The notes: a model not told the origin generated them from the letters alone. DNA of 64,000 nucleotides from Microbacterium sp. NIBRBAC000506063 (GCF_017968845.1 NZ_CP072876.1:310001-374000), one strand, 5' to 3'. Positions 40,389-50,475 are shown, numbered from the stretch's first letter. Numbers and translations are program-made.

Positions 40389-41394
40389 TGGTTGCTGAAC
40401 GCGGCGTCGAAGGAGGTCTCCGGCTTCGGCCACAGCAGCGACCGCACGTAGTCCACCGCTTCCGCGGCGCCGTGCAGACGGTCCATGCCGGCGTCCTCCC
40501 ACTCGATCGAGATCGGACCGGTGTACCCGATCGCCTCCAGGGCGCGGAACGAGTCCTCCCAGGGCACGTCGCCGTGGCCGGTCGAGACGAAGTCCCAGCC
40601 GCGACGCGGGTCCCCCACGGGAGGTGCGAGCCCATGACTCCCGCACGCCCGTTCGTCGGCCGCATCCGCGTGTCCTTGCAGTCCACGTGGTAGATGCGGT
40701 CCTGGAAGTCCCAGATGAATCCGACCGGATCGATGTTCTGCCACATCATGTGCGAAGGATCCCAGTTGAACCCAAAGGCCTCGCGGTGATCGATGGCCTC
40801 GAGCGTGCGCACGCTCGTCCAGTAGTCGTAGGCGATCTCGCCGGGGTGCACCTCGTGCGCGAAGCGCACCCCCTCGGCGTCGAAGACGTCCAGGATCGGG
40901 TTCCAGCGGGCGGCGAAGTCCTCGAAGCCCGCCTCGATGACGGATGCCTCAACCGGCGGGAACATCGCCACATAGGGCCAGATCGACGAGCCCGTGAAGC
41001 CCACGACGGTGTCGACGCCAAGCTTGCGGGCCACCCGGGCCGCCCGCTTCATGTCCTCCGCGGCGCGCTGCCGCACCCCCTCGGCCTCGCCGTCTCCCCA
41101 CACGTAGTCACGCAGGATCGCCTGATGCCGGAAGTCGATCGGCGCATCGCACACCGCCTGCCCCGCCAGATGGTTGGAGATCGCGAAGACCTCCAGCCCG
41201 TGGCGGTCGAGGATCTCCTTGCGCGAGGCGACATAGGCGTCGTCTTCGTCGGCGCGCTGCAGGTCCAGATGGTCGCCGGATGCCGCGATCTCCAGACCGT
41301 CATAGCCCCACTCGCTCGCGAGACGCGCCACCTCCTCGAGCGGCAGATCCGCCCACTGGCCGGTGAACAGGGTGACAGGGTGCGTTGCACTCAT
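40385..41394 (-). CDS. Sugar isomerase/epimerase-like TIM barrel 1 (AP-endonuclease 2 family)
   Basis: 336-residue xylose-isomerase-like barrel after restoring one G near 40618. THPVTLFTGQWADLPLEEVA, YDGLEIAASGDHLDL, VVGFTGSSIWPYVAMFPP, the metal ligands in RFAHEVHPGEIAYD, FGFNWDPSHMMWQ and IYHVDCKDTRM are clear. It matches the sugar phosphate isomerase/epimerase group that often sits with Gfo/Idh/MocA dehydrogenases in inositol and keto-sugar pathways. Its ATG overlaps the stop of the second barrel gene. Confidence 0.85.
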
Positions 41395-42352
41395 CGCCCG
41401 GCCTCGGGGTAGGTGGAAGCGACCCAAGACCAACTGGTCTTGGCACTCTCGAAAGGTTCCATGCTGGGCTTGTCCACCTCGATGATCACTGAACCGGCGA
41501 AGTCGCCCGGCAGCGCGGCGAGCGCGGCGATGATCGGCACGTCGCCCAGTCCCGGCTCGAGGAAGAAACGCTGCGACATCACCTCGAAGTAGGGAGTGGG
41601 TGTACGCCGGGACTCCTCGGCAAGCGCGAGGTCCAGATCCTTCACGTGCAGATCTGAGATTCGCTCGGCGTTCGCCGCGACCCACGCGACGACATCGGCG
41701 CCCGTCCACGCGAGATGACCGATGTCAGGTCCGGCGGCAAGCAAGGAATCGGGAACTGCAGCCAGGACGTAGTCGAACTCGTCCACCGTCTCGATCCAGG
41801 TGCCGACGTGATTGTGCAACGCGGGGTGATGCCCTCCGAGACGAGCACCTCCGCAGCTTCGCCAATGATGTTGGCGACGCGATCGAGGCGAGCCGGATCG
41901 GCGTCGTAGCCGACGGCGGCAGCTGTGTCGATCCTTGGACGGCCCGGGGCCATATCGGCTGCAAGGAACACGCGGTCAAGGCCCATGTAGTTGGTCTCCT
42001 CGGCCCGGCGCCGAATCCCGTCGAACCATCGGAAATAGGCGTCGGAGCCTCCTTCATAGTCGAGTCCGAAGTCCTCGGGCAAGCCGATGTGCACATATCC
42101 CGGAGAGAGGCTGAGCCCCGAGTCGGCGACAACACGAGCGTAGGTTTGGAGCGTCTGCGTCGGCAGCACCTCCAGCATCACTGAAGAGAATCCGGCCGAA
42201 CTCACCTCCTCCAACACACGAGGCTGCTTCGCGAGGAAGCTTGGTCGATCGAACTCCCAGCCGACCTCGCCGGGTTTCCCGCCGGCATCACCAAGGCTGA
42301 CCGTGATCCATTGCAGGGTGTTGAGAGAGAAGTGGTCCTGAGTGAGCGTCAT
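41391..42352 (-). CDS. Sugar isomerase/epimerase-like TIM barrel 2
   Basis: 320 residues after restoring one C near 41828. It is a close paralogue of the next barrel: VLPTQTLQTYARVVADSGLS and SPGYVHIGLPEDFG have direct counterparts there. Metal-site stretches ALHNHVGTWIETVDEF, PDIGHLAWTGAD and ISDLHVKDLDLA are conserved. ATG 42352, six bases after GGAGG, is preferred to ATG 42364. DNA here looks less GC-rich than the flanks. The reaction is not known; isomerase, epimerase or lyase activity is possible. Confidence 0.82.
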
Positions 42353-42377
42353 AGCTTCCTCCATTGCTCTAGAGCTA

Positions 42378-43322
42378 TCATCCGGTTACATCAGCCAGCC
42401 AGCGAGCGGTGCGCTCGGCGCTGGCGACAGGGTCCATCGTGGCGCGATCGACCTCGATGATCACCCAGCCGTCGAAGGTCTCGGGGACCTCCGAGAGAGT
42501 GGCCACCAGATCGATGTCACCGAGACCCGGTTCGCGATAGAGCCCGGCGTCGGTGACCTTGTCGTAGGGGCGTGGATTCTCACGGCTGTCGGCTGCGATC
42601 GCCAGGTCTATGTCCTTGATGTGCAGGTCCTGCAGCCGGTCCGCCCACTTCCGCAACGCCTGTCTTGCATCGATCCCCGCCCATTCCAGGTGACCGATGT
42701 CGAAGGAGGCGCCAAGCCGTGTGGAACCGATCGCGTCCAGAACGTACTCGTACTCGTATTCGGTCTCGATCCATGTGCCGACATGGTTGTGCAGACCGGG
42801 TCGCACTCCCTCGGCGTTGAGCACATCGACGGCTTCGTCCAAGACATCGGTGAGCTCGTCGAGACGATCCTGAGAGAAATCGGCGCCGATGGCGGGACGC
42901 TGCCAGCGAACCGCTGCATAGTCGACCTCAGCGGCGAGGAACACGGTGTTCAGACCGAAGTAGTTGGACTCCTCCGCGCGACGGCGTACCGCATCGAACC
43001 AGTGAATCCGTTCGAAGGTTCCCCTTTCGAGTCGTCCGCCATGCTCCGAGGGCAAAGGCACCTGGACGTACCCGGGAGCCAGGGCGAGCCCGGACTCTTC
43101 GATCATGGCGGCATAGTTCTGGAGCGTCTGGGTCGCCAGGACCTCGAGCATGGTCGCCTCGAAGCCCGCGTCCTTGATCGCGGCGAGAACCGACGGGTAC
43201 TCGGCCACGAAGCTTGGGTCGGCGAAGCGCCAGAGGCTGGCGCTGTCTAGATCGGTGGGATCCTCTTTGACGTTGATCCACTGAATCGCGTTGAGCGCGA
43301 ACTTGAGGTCTCGCAAGTGCAT
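42378..43322 (-). CDS. Sugar isomerase/epimerase-like TIM barrel 3
   Basis: Intact 314-residue barrel, paralogue of barrel 2 with the same order of motifs: FALNAIQWINVKEDP, VLATQTLQNYAAMIEESGLA, FLAAEVDYAAVRWQRP, GLHNHVGTWIETEYEYEYV, FDIGHLEWAGIDARQ and LQDLHIKDIDLA. It starts at ATG 43322, 18 nt after the permease stop, with a weak AAAGG site. Duplication followed by divergence would fit two steps or two subunits of one pathway. Confidence 0.83.
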   Translation of the reverse strand: MHLRDLKFALNAIQWINVKEDPTDLDSASLWRFADPSFVAEYPSVLAAIKDAGFEATMLEVLATQTLQNYAAMIEESGLALAPGYVQVPLPSEHGGRLERGTFERIHWFDAVRRRAEESNYFGLNTVFLAAEVDYAAVRWQRPAIGADFSQDRLDELTDVLDEAVDVLNAEGVRPGLHNHVGTWIETEYEYEYVLDAIGSTRLGASFDIGHLEWAGIDARQALRKWADRLQDLHIKDIDLAIAADSRENPRPYDKVTDAGLYREPGLGDIDLVATLSEVPETFDGWVIIEVDRATMDPVASAERTARWLADVTG

Positions 43323-43339
43323 CGGATGCCTTTCGTCGA

Positions 43340-44166
43340 TCACTTCAGCCCTGCGGTGGCGACACCCTGGATGAAGTATTTCTGGAGGAAGAGGAAGAGG
43401 ATCAGGATCGGGAGCAGAACAACCATGGCGCCGGCGAGCAACAGTCCGAACGAGATCGTGTTGGACGACTGCGACGCGACGGCGAGCCCGACCGGAGCGG
43501 TGTACGTCGCCTGCGATTGGGCGACCACGAGCGGCCAGAGGAAGTTGTTCCACGACGCCAGGAACGACAGGATCGCGACGGTCGCAAGTCCTGGCCCGGT
43601 CAGCGGCAGGAAGATGCGGAAGAACAGCCGTGCCTCCCCCGCACCGTCAAGGCGCGCGGCCTCCATGAGTTCGAACGGGACCGAGTGGGCGAACTGGCGC
43701 ATGATGAACACACATAGAGGTTGCACGAGAACCGGGAGGATGATCGCGGCGAGCGTGTTCACCAGACCCAACTGCACAACGACGACGAACTGCGGGACGA
43801 ACAACGCGACGTATGGCACGATCATCGCCATGATCACGAGGGGAAGACGAGCCCTCTCCCGCGGAACCGCAACTTCGCCAACGCGTAGCCTGCCATCGCG
43901 CTGAAGAGCACATTGCCCACAACCGCCACGCCCGAGACGATGAAGCTGTTGATCATATAGTCGCCGAACCCGCGGTCGGCGAAGAGTTGCACGTAGTTCT
44001 GGATCTGGAAGGACTCCGGGAACCATGCACCGGGGTTGGAGAGGAACTCGCCCTGCGTCTTGAACGATCCGAAGAACACCCAGACGAAGGGCAGCAGCAT
44101 AAACGCCGTGATGACGACCAGTGCCGTGTAGTTGAACGCGAGTCGCGTCGGTGTGTGAGTCTTCAA
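43340..44166 (-). CDS. Sugar ABC transporter permease (MalG/CUT1 type)
   Basis: 275 residues after restoring one C near 43842. Six membrane segments start at YTALVVITAFMLLPFVWVFF. The cytoplasmic EAA loop is ELMEAARLDGAGEARLFFRI, which docks the ATPase. No ATPase gene lies in the locus, as is common for CUT1 systems sharing an MsmK/UgpC-like ATPase. Its ATG overlaps the stop of the partner permease. Confidence 0.87.
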
Positions 44167-45116
44167 TGTTTCGGCCTCAGCATTCGGAACTGCACGATCG
44201 CGACGACGGCGACAAGGATGAGCAAGAGCACGGAACCTGCCATCGAAGCGGAGATGTTGCCGAAGCCGAACTGCTCATAGACCCACAGAGCGATCGACTT
44301 GGTCGAACCGAGCGGCCCTCCCTTGGTGAGCAGGTACGGCTCCTCGAAGATGTTCAGGAACGACACCGTCATCAGCACGGTGACCAGCAGCGTGGTCGGA
44401 CGCAGCAGGGGGAGCGTGATCGACCAGAAGCGACGGAAAGGTCCTGCCCCGTCTGTGGCAGCCGCTTCGTAGACCTCTTCCGGGACGGCCTGCAGGCCGG
44501 CGAGGAACAGGATCATGCAGGTTCCGGCAGTTCTCCACACACCCATCATCACGACCGTGGTGATGGCCGAGCCTGGCTCTCCTAGCCAGTTCAGACCGGG
44601 AACTCCCAGTTCGCCCAGCGCCGAGTTGACCGGGCCGGTGATCGAGAAGGCGTACTGCCAGATCACGGCAGCGGCCACGATGTTCGTGATCACAGGGACG
44701 TACGCTGCCGCGCGGAAGAACGTCCGCAGCCGACGGATACCATTGTTCAGCATCAGTGCGAGCGCCATTCCCAGAGCCATGCTCAGGGGAACGCAGAGGA
44801 CGACGAACATGATCGTGTTCCCGAAGGCGCTCTGGAACGAGGCGTTTCCGAGAACGGCGATGAAACCGTCGAGTCCCGTGAAGTTGACGTTGAAGGGATC
44901 GCGCAGATCACGCGCGGTCATATCCGTCAGGCTCGTGCTCAGCGCGAGCACCGCCGGGATGGCGGTGAAGGTGGCGAATATCAGAAGGAACGGTGCAAGA
45001 AAGACCCACGCGCTGATCGTCTCGGCGCGGGATCCCTCATGCGCGCGGCGGCCGCCTCGGGGGCGTCGGCGAGACGCCCCCGAGGTGACCACTGCGCGAG
45101 TCGTGGAGGTGGACAT
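44163..45116 (-). CDS. Sugar ABC transporter permease (MalF/CUT1 type)
   Basis: Intact 317-residue permease. An Arg-rich N-terminus (RRRPRGGRRAHEGSRAE) precedes WVFLAPFLLIFATFTAIPAV and five more hydrophobic segments. The EAA loop reads EVYEAAATDGAGPFRRFWSI. ATG 45116 lies 8 nt after the binding protein stop. Together with the MalG-type gene and the binding lipoprotein it forms a carbohydrate importer. Confidence 0.88.
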   Translation of the reverse strand: MSTSTTRAVVTSGASRRRPRGGRRAHEGSRAETISAWVFLAPFLLIFATFTAIPAVLALSTSLTDMTARDLRDPFNVNFTGLDGFIAVLGNASFQSAFGNTIMFVVLCVPLSMALGMALALMLNNGIRRLRTFFRAAAYVPVITNIVAAAVIWQYAFSITGPVNSALGELGVPGLNWLGEPGSAITTVVMMGVWRTAGTCMILFLAGLQAVPEEVYEAAATDGAGPFRRFWSITLPLLRPTTLLVTVLMTVSFLNIFEEPYLLTKGGPLGSTKSIALWVYEQFGFGNISASMAGSVLLLILVAVVAIVQFRMLRPKH

Positions 45117-45124
45117 GATCGCCC

Positions 45125-46429
45125 TTAGTTGCCCATCCCGATGGACTCCGCCTGCTGCTGCGCGGCATCGAGAGCCTCCTGCGCAGAGATGCCGCCACGC
45201 ACAACGCGCTCCATCTGCTCGCCGATGACGGTTCCGACCTGAGTCCACGTCGACACCTTCGGAAGGTTCACACCGCTCTCGAGCCCGAGTCGGACAGTGT
45301 CCAGGAGACGGCCTTCCAGCGCGGGGTCGTCCCAGGCCGCCGAGACCGCCGGCATGTTCTTGAAGATGCGGTACCACTCCACCTGGTTCTCCGGCTCCGA
45401 CATGAATCGGGCGAACTTCCACGCTGCATCCTTGTTCGACGAGTCGGTGGGAACGAACCAGCTGCCACCGCCGACGGTCGTCGCCTTCTGTCCGCCGGGG
45501 CCAGCCGCACCTTCGAGGAAGGTGAGGTTCTCGTCGACCCAGCCGGTACCGTTCGCGTCGTCGAACCAGGCGGCGAACCACGGTCCGGCATCGACCACGG
45601 CGGCGTTCTTGCCGGTGCTTGTCCACGGCACCGTGTCGAGGAACGCCGGACCGTCCGGCGATGCAAGGCCGTCCTTGATCAGTCCGGACCAGTACTCCAG
45701 CGCTTCGACGTTCTCCGGGGAGTTGATCGTCCATTCCGACAGATCGTCAGAGATGAGCGCACCGCCATTCTGAATCGCGAAGGACTGGAACTGGCGCGCA
45801 GTGTAAGCGTCGTAGGCGACGTACAGCGCCAGAGGGAACTCCACCCCGCTCGCCTTGAGGTCTTCGCCGAAGGCACGCAGGCTCGCCCAGTCGGTCGGTG
45901 CGGTAGCACCCGCAGCCTCGGCAAGGTCCGTGCGGTACATCGTCATCGTGGCATACGCGTACCAAGGCACTCCGTACGCGACGCCATCGTAGACGGAGTT
46001 GTCCCAGATCGATTCGAAGAAATCGGTCTCGTTGACAAGACCATCCGGAACAGGATCGAAGCCGCCCGTAGCGATGAGCGCAGACTGACTCTCGGTGAAC
46101 GCATAGATGAGATCGGGAACCGTGCCGGCCGTGATCGCCGCAGTCATCTTGGACTGGAATTCCTCGGCAGGCACCTCGGTCATGCGCATCTCGACGTCGG
46201 GATTATCCGCTTTGAACTTCTCGAACATCTGAGGCAGTTCGGCGCCGTCGGCACCCTGCGTCCAGATCTCGACGACGCCCTCAGCGGGCGCGTCGTCGAT
46301 CGTGACGGAATCACCGGGATCGGTCGTGGGACCGTCGTCGGCACGGCCGCATCCGGTGAGGATGAGCGCAGCGGATGCGACCAGCGCGGTGCCGGTCAGT
46401 GCCGCGGTGCGGCGGGATAGTTTCTGCAT
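45125..46429 (-). CDS. Sugar-binding lipoprotein of a CUT1 ABC importer
   Basis: Intact 434-residue extracellular binding protein. The signal peptide ends in the lipobox ALILTGC. VVEIWTQGADGAELPQMFEK, VPDLIYAFTESQSALIATGG, YGVPWYAYATMTMYRTDL and WKFARFMSEPENQVEWY are typical of family 1 sugar-binding proteins. The ligand is unknown. ATG 46429 lies 9 nt after AAGGAG. Its position between the oxidoreductases and the permeases ties import to the oxidative steps. Confidence 0.87.
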   Translation of the reverse strand: MQKLSRRTAALTGTALVASAALILTGCGRADDGPTTDPGDSVTIDDAPAEGVVEIWTQGADGAELPQMFEKFKADNPDVEMRMTEVPAEEFQSKMTAAITAGTVPDLIYAFTESQSALIATGGFDPVPDGLVNETDFFESIWDNSVYDGVAYGVPWYAYATMTMYRTDLAEAAGATAPTDWASLRAFGEDLKASGVEFPLALYVAYDAYTARQFQSFAIQNGGALISDDLSEWTINSPENVEALEYWSGLIKDGLASPDGPAFLDTVPWTSTGKNAAVVDAGPWFAAWFDDANGTGWVDENLTFLEGAAGPGGQKATTVGGGSWFVPTDSSNKDAAWKFARFMSEPENQVEWYRIFKNMPAVSAAWDDPALEGRLLDTVRLGLESGVNLPKVSTWTQVGTVIGEQMERVVRGGISAQEALDAAQQQAESIGMGN

Positions 46430-46469
46430 GGCAGTCAACTCCTTCGTTGGTGGTGTTCGGGTGGTGCGT

Positions 46470-47952
46470 TTACACTGACATCAGTGCGCGGGCGGTGCGC
46501 ACGGCGAGGGTGGAGCCGGTCAGGGTCGAGTTGCAGGTCAGGGCGGTGGGGATCACGCCGTTTCCGACGAGGAAGAGGTTCTCGTACCCCCAGACACGAC
46601 CGTCGGTGTCCACGACGCAGGTACCGTCGTCCTCGGTGCCCATCCGCACGGTTCCGGTGAAGTGCAGCGACGCTCCGGGTGGGAGCACGTCCGAGCTCTC
46701 CGGGTCGAAGGACCCGACCGCGTTCGCCGCGGCGAACTGCACCTTCTGGGTGGCGCGGATCATCTCCCAGTCCTTCTCGGAGTATGAGAAGTGCACGGTC
46801 ATGTGCGGCAGACCGAGGGCGTCGGTGAGCTCGTCGGAGAACTCCACACGGTTCTCCGGGCGGATCTCGGTGACGCAGTACCAGCCGACGCTGAGAACGT
46901 GGCCGGCACCCTCGACGTCGCGCTCCATGAGCTGTCCGTGCATCGGACGTGCGGCACCGATCGAGGGGCTCCAGTACGATCCGATGAACGGCTCCCCCGA
47001 GGGAGGGTGAGGGATGTCGGCGTCGGTGAGGCCGAGGCGCTCCGCGTCGATGAGCACGTCTCCACTGATCGAGGCGTGCTCGTTCAGCCGCACGCCCAGC
47101 GCCTCCGGACGGATCCCCGAGGCCCACATCAGCTGCGGAGTGCGCAGCGAGTCGGCGGCGAGGACGTACTTTCTCCCGCGGTAGACGCCCTCCTCCCTGT
47201 GGCGACGTCGCGCCCGACGATGCCCGCGACCTCTCCCCCTCGGTGAGGACGCGGGTGCACAGCACCCCCTGCCGCAGCTGCACGTCGGGGAGGCTGCCGT
47301 CGAACACGAAGGGGGCGATGTCGCGGGGTCCGGTCCGCGCGAACGGCCGGTTCTCGCGGGGAACGCCGGCCATGGGCATGTAGCCGAACTCCCGCGTCTC
47401 GTCCTCGGCGGGGACGGCTTCGCGGATCGCGGCGAAGATCGGCTCGGTGAAGGGGTTGTCCACGAGCGGGCCGCGATGCACCCGCAGCAGCCGGCGGGCG
47501 GTCTCCTGATCCTGATCCCACTCGTCGCGCGGCAGGAAGTCGGGGATCTCGTTCTCGTAGGCCCACGGGCATGCGGAGGTCCAGTGCACGCCCAGGCCGC
47601 CGACGTTCCACCCGACCGATGCACCGGGGAACTCGGCGAAGTTGTGACCGAAGAACGCCATGGGGAACACCCCGGACATGTCGGCGTTCCAGGTGTCGCC
47701 CTCGATCTCGTTCATCGCGGTGGCGCCCTTGACGTACTCGATCTGCTGCGCACGGCGCATCAGCGTCTCGTACGAGGCGTGCATCGCACTCTCGTCGGCC
47801 TCGACCAGATGCTCACCGTCGTTGCCGGTGATCTGCCGTCCCGCCTCGAGGATGAGGATGGAGGCCCCGGGGTCCTGCTCGTGCACGCATGCGGCCACGA
47901 TCGCACCGTTGATGCCGCTGCCGACGATCACGACGTCGAATTCCTGAGCCAT
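46470..47952 (-). CDS. GMC-type FAD oxidoreductase, pyranose oxidase / glycoside 3-oxidase-like
   Basis: 494-residue flavoprotein after restoring G residues near 47235 and 47198. FAD-binding Rossmann motif DVVIVGSGINGAIVAACVHE and ILILEAGRQI at the N-terminus; VGWNVGGLGVHWTSACPW resembles the flavin-attachment region of pyranose oxidases. The C-terminal catalytic His is in LHFTGTVRMGTEDDG and the Asn in LTCNSTLTGSTLAV. No signal peptide, so it is cytoplasmic. Known relatives oxidise C2 or C3 of sugars or glycosides; in Microbacterium some act on C-glycosides. The exact substrate is inferred only from context. It starts 4 nt after the Gfo/Idh gene's stop codon. Confidence 0.83.
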
Positions 47953-47953
47953 C

Positions 47954-49097
47954 TCAGTGGGTCCCTTTCTGGTCGGAGGAGGCGGGTGCGGCCGCCGGGG
48001 CGATATCTACCCAACGCCGCTCACGCGCCGACTGGAGGACCGCTTCGGTCAGCTGCACGGCCCGCACCCCGTCGGCGAAGGTCGGAAGGCCCTCGGGGAG
48101 ACCGCCGTCGATCGCGTCGTAGACATCGGCGACGAAGGCGTTGAACGCATCCTGGTAGCCCTGCGCGTGCCCCGCGGGCGTGCGCGAGAAGCGCTCCGAA
48201 CCGGCGTGCGCTGTGCCGGGGTCGCGGAAGAGGTGCAGGCTGCCGTCGCGCTGGCCGATCCACAGCTCCTCGGGGCGCTCCTGATCGAATCGCGCGCTCG
48301 CACCCGTTCCGTGGATCTCGAGGGTCAGCGAGTTCTTGCGTCCCGCGGCCATCTGCGAGACGAGGAGCGTTCCGATCGCACCGGACTCCAGCTCCACGAG
48401 GATCGAGACCGCGTCCTCGTTCGCGACCGGATGACCGCCGCGCTCTTCGAACACGCGACGGGTCTGGGACACGAGCCGGACGATGCGCTCGCCCGCGACG
48501 AACTCCAGGAGGTCGCACAGGTGCGACCCGATGTCGGCGAAGGCGCGCGAGGGGCCCCGTCGGCGGAGGTCGCGCGCCAGTCGTCGTCGGAGGGCAGGAG
48601 CATCCAGTCCTGCAGGTAGGCGCAGTCGAGGGTGAGCAGGGAGCCGAGCTCGCCCGCCGCGATCCGCGCGCGTGCCTCTCGCACCATGGGGTGGTAGCGG
48701 TAGACGAAGGGACGGCGGCGACCACGCCGTGCTCGCGCGCCGCCGTCTCGACGACGCGCGCATCCTCCAGGGTCGTCGCCAGGGGCTTCTCGCAGATGAC
48801 GTGCTTGCCGGCCGCGAGCGCCTGAAGGGTCAGGGCCGCGTGCGTGGCGTTCGGCGTGCAGACATGCACGACGTCGACCTCGCCCTCGCGGATCAGTTCT
48901 TCCGCATCGGCGAAGGACCTCTCGATTCCCAGCTCTCGGGCGGCGGCGGCCGAGCGCTCCGGCGTCGACGTCGTCACCCCGGTCAGCTCGGCGCGGGCGG
49001 CGCGGGCGGCGCGGCTGTGCACCTGTGCCATGAATCCGCCGCCGAGGAAGCCGGCGCGGATCGTTGCGGTACGCGTGTGGGTGACATCCGTTGTCAT
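47954..49097 (-). CDS. Gfo/Idh/MocA family dehydrogenase of the glycoside locus
   Basis: 381 residues after restoring bases near 48712 and 48560. IRAGFLGGGFMAQVHSRAAR is the Rossmann motif, DVVHVCTPNATHAALTLQAL follows, and the EKP motif is GKHVICEKPLATT. The catalytic C-terminal part has FADIGSHLCDLLEFVAGE with Asp and His. It is the first gene of the minus-strand series, facing the ROK regulator. It probably oxidises or reduces a sugar or keto-sugar with NAD(P). ATG 49097 is used; ATG 49124 is an in-frame alternative inside the operator region. Confidence 0.85.
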
Positions 49098-49117
49098 GTC
49101 GATGATTCTGACACAGG

Positions 49118-49146
49118 TTGACATCCTTTTGCTAGTTCTTTGTCAA
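49118..49146. promoter_or_regulatory. Symmetrical operator/promoter between ROK regulator and catabolic operon
   Basis: TTGACA (49118) and TGTCAA (49141) are perfect inverted halves separated by 17 bp, so each strand reads a -35-like TTGACA. The patch is AT-rich compared with the surrounding genes. It is a good candidate for ROK binding and for divergent promoters; the -10 boxes are not convincing. Confidence 0.5.
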
Positions 49147-49212
49147 AAGTTGTTCGATTGATTTCCTTTCTTCTACGTTCAGCACCCGAAGTGCGTGTGG
49201 TTAACTGACCCT

Positions 49213-50470
49213 ATGAGCGATGCTGAACGCGTCACGGTGGGACTGCACCCGGCGCCAGCGACATCCTGCAGCTGCTGCTGGACGGCCAGGCGCGGACCAA
49301 GGCCGAACTCGCGCACCTCACAGGTCTGGCGCGATCCACGGTCTCCTCGCGCGTGGACGCACTGCTCGCCTCCGGGCTCGCGATCCCGGCCGGGGAGGCC
49401 GCCTCGACCGGCGGGCGCCCTCCCTCGCGCATCGCCTTCAACCGTCGTGCCGGGCTCGTCCTCGCCATCGATCTGGGCGCGTCGCACGGCACGGTCGCGA
49501 TCGCCGACCTCGGCGGCCGCATCCTGATGTCGACCACGAGAGTGCTCGACATCGCGGACGGCCCCCATGCGGTACTGGACATGATGATGGAGGAGAGCCA
49601 TCGGCTCCTCCAGGCCGAGGACACTCAGGGCATCGAGTTGGCCGGCGTCGGGATCGGCGTGCCCGGGCCCGTCGAGCATTCATCCGGACGCCCCTACAAC
49701 CCCCGATCATGCCCGGCTGGGACCGCTTCGACGTCCCGCGCTACGTGCAGCAGAGCTTCGATGTGCCGGTGCTCGTCGACAACGATGTGAACATCCTGGC
49801 GCTCGGAGAGCAGGTCACGAGCATGCCGACGGCGAAGGATCTCATCTTCGTCAAGGTCGCGACCGGGATCGGCGCCGGCATCATCGCCGGCGGTCAGCTC
49901 CAGCGCGGCGCCCAGGGCTCGGCCGGCGACATGGGGCATGTGCGCGTCCCCCACTCCCCGGATTCGCCCCACGCTCCCGGCGAGGATCGGGATCTCGAGG
50001 ATCTCGCCAGCGGCTCGGCGATCGCCGCCTCCCTGCGCGCAGCCGGACTCGATGTCGCCGACAGCAACGGCGTCGTCGACCTGGTCCGCGCCGGGAACAC
50101 GACCGCGATCGAGGCGACCCGACAGGCGGGCCGTGTGGTCGGCGAGGTGCTCGCCACCGTCGTCAACCTCCTGAACCCCTCGACGATCGTCCTCGGCGGC
50201 AGCATCGCGCGGGCCGGCGAACACCTGCTCGCCGGTGTCCGCGAGGTCGTCTACCGCCGGTCGATCCCCCTGGCCACCCAGCACCTCGCCATCGTCCAGT
50301 CGCAGGCGGGCGAGCGCGCGGCCGTCATCGGCGCGGCGATCATGGTGATCCGCGAGGTGCTCTCCCCGCGAACGTCGACGCACGCCTGGCCGCGCAGTCA
50401 GCCCGCTGAGGGCGCGCTTCCTCTTCCGCTCTCACCGTCCGCCCCGCAGAGACGGGTTGGTCTGGCTTAG
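49213..50470 (+). CDS. ROK family transcriptional regulator lacking the usual zinc motif
   Basis: 419 residues after restoring bases near 49253 and 49696. An N-terminal winged helix (DILQLLLDGQARTKAELAHL, TGLARSTVSSRVDALLASGL) is followed by the ROK sugar-kinase-like domain: LVLAIDLGASHGTVAIADL, VGIGVPGPVEH, PVLVDNDVNILALGE and KVATGIGAGIIAGG. The zinc site CxCGxxGCxE normally found after GDMGHV is replaced by a Ser/Pro/His/Asp-rich stretch. It probably senses a sugar of the divergent locus and represses it. Confidence 0.85.
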
Positions 50471-50475
50471 CTAAG
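50466..50475. promoter_or_regulatory. 10-bp palindrome upstream of the toxin-antitoxin pair
   Basis: CTTAGCTAAG is a perfect palindrome overlapping the ROK stop codon and lying 22 nt before the antitoxin ATG. Phd/VapB-type antitoxins usually autoregulate through such short palindromes. Confidence 0.4.

Noticed and set aside
37402..49097. A DUF6379-like small subunit of C-glycoside deglycosidase in the locus
   Set aside because: Checked every gap; no open frame of about 100-160 codons is left between the assigned genes, so the known two-subunit enzyme is not complete here.
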